Below are positions 5,896 through 6,364 of a DNA stretch of 6,364 nt, one piece after another. The position numbers were made by a program, and so were the translations under genes. This DNA is from Pseudomonadota bacterium (GTDB taxonomy: Bacteria > Pseudomonadota > Alphaproteobacteria > Rhizobiales > Xanthobacteraceae): contig JAEWCJ010000348.1 in the NCBI GenBank assembly GCA_023390695.1, positions 1-6,364 on the forward strand, written 5' to 3'. The notes beneath the pieces were generated by a model that saw only the letters and a program-made list of their open reading frames with translations, was not told the origin of the DNA and did no database searches. Position 1 is the first letter of the stretch, and each line of letters begins with the position of its first letter.

Positions 5896-6364
5896 TGTTC
5901 AGTCCCGGAGTGTGGGGGAATCAGTCAAGCTGGCCCCGCATTCTAGGAAGCACTATGGGCCAGATACTTCACGGCAGCGCCACGACTACGCATGCCATCC
6001 GAATTGCGATACAGCGATCGAAGGCTCCGCTCAAAGAACTCGCCGCACAGTACGGGCTAAACCGCAAGACAGTTACCAAATGGCGCAAACGGGCCTTCGT
6101 CAGCGACGCTCCGATGGGGCCGGAGGTCCCGCGTTCGACTGTCCTGTCGCCCGAGGAAGAGGCTATCGTCGTCACCTTCCGCAAGCACACACTGCTGCCG
6201 CTTGATGACTGCCTCTATGCCCTGCAGGCGACCCTTCCGAACCTGACCCGGTCGTCCCTGCATCGGTGCCTCAAGCGTCACGGCATCAGCCGGCTGCCGG
6301 AGATCGCCGGCGACAAGACCTCCAAAAAGCCCTTCAAAAGCTACCCGATCGGCTACTTCCACAT
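5896..6364 (+). mobile_element. IS481-family insertion sequence, left part only
   Basis: The element is inferred to begin at TGTTCAGTCCCGGAGTG (5896 onward), with the TGT end typical of the family, immediately after a CTAG target. About 59 bases later the transposase begins, reading away from this end. The right end is outside the window, so the inverted repeat could not be compared. The element lies 51 bases upstream of the ExbB-like start and is divergent from it. Confidence 0.75.
5955..6364 (+). CDS. IS481-family transposase, N-terminal part (runs off the window)
   Basis: 136 codons are visible from ATG 5955, with AGGAAG 4 bases upstream. The protein opens MGQILHGSATTTHAIR and has a helix-turn-helix (about 25-46: KELAAQYGLNRKTVTKWRKR). 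It continues with PRSTVLSPEEEAIVVTFRKH, TLLPLDDCLYALQ and LHRCLKRHGISRLPE, and ends at KSYPIGYFH. I recognise these as the N-terminal blocks of IS481 transposases common in Alphaproteobacteria. The DDE catalytic core should start right after the window edge, where the usual continuation contains the first Asp. No frameshift or stop is seen in the visible part, so the element may be functional. Confidence 0.92.
   Translation, partial: MGQILHGSATTTHAIRIAIQRSKAPLKELAAQYGLNRKTVTKWRKRAFVSDAPMGPEVPRSTVLSPEEEAIVVTFRKHTLLPLDDCLYALQATLPNLTRSSLHRCLKRHGISRLPEIAGDKTSKKPFKSYPIGYFH

Noticed and set aside
5896..5930. Outward promoter from the insertion sequence (TTGACT on the minus strand at 5928-5923)
   Set aside because: No acceptable -10 hexamer lies 16-18 bases downstream toward the ExbB-like gene.
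5912..6205. Open frame on the plus strand at the insertion-sequence end
   Set aside because: It overlaps the clear transposase frame starting at 5955 and shows no family resemblance.
6057..6362. Minus-strand open frame inside the transposase
   Set aside because: It is a shadow of the transposase; no recognisable domain or start context.

Overview
The window looks like part of a GC-rich Alphaproteobacterium genome. Base composition is roughly 55-65% GC in most genes, and the IS481-type transposase and the FecI/FecR/TonB-receptor arrangement resemble Hyphomicrobiales or Sphingomonadales. That placement is an inference from style and not proven. Every gene except the transposase lies on the minus strand, so the biological reading order is from high to low coordinates.

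Layout in transcription order. (1) 5896-6364, plus strand: the left end and first 136 codons of an IS481-family insertion sequence, inserted at GCTAGG about 50 bases upstream of the next gene. (2) 5844-5374 and 5369-5037: a short MotA/TolQ/ExbB-type proton-channel subunit followed 4 bases later by a DUF2149 protein with an ExbD-like membrane helix. (3) 5036-4821: a spacer, AT-rich near fecI, holding a perfect 6-bp dyad. (4) 4820-4302 and 4231-3281: an iron-starvation-type ECF sigma factor (FecI family) and its anti-sigma/transducer (FecR family). The FecR protein has a twin-arginine motif before its membrane segment. (5) 3146-725: a TonB-dependent transducing outer-membrane receptor with signal peptide, STN signalling domain, TonB box, plug and barrel. 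It is broken by one extra base near 2903 and by an in-frame amber codon at 1696-1694. (6) 713 down past base 1: a PepSY-domain membrane protein truncated by the window edge.

How the parts would work together: in FecIRA-type cell-surface signalling, a loaded receptor contacts FecR through its STN domain. FecR then releases FecI to transcribe the receptor operon. The ExbB-like/DUF2149 pair is a plausible energiser for this receptor, and the PepSY protein a plausible inner-membrane reductase or release partner. The ligand (ferric siderophore, heme, cobalamin or another metal chelate) cannot be read from the sequence.

The most notable point is decay. The receptor carries two lesions but is otherwise uninterrupted over about 806 codons, while its sigma/anti-sigma pair is intact, and an insertion sequence sits just upstream of the ExbB-like gene. 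This looks like a recently inactivated uptake locus, provided the two lesions are not sequencing errors. I did not find a convincing new type of system. No rRNA, tRNA, CRISPR array, riboswitch or strong intrinsic terminator was recognised.
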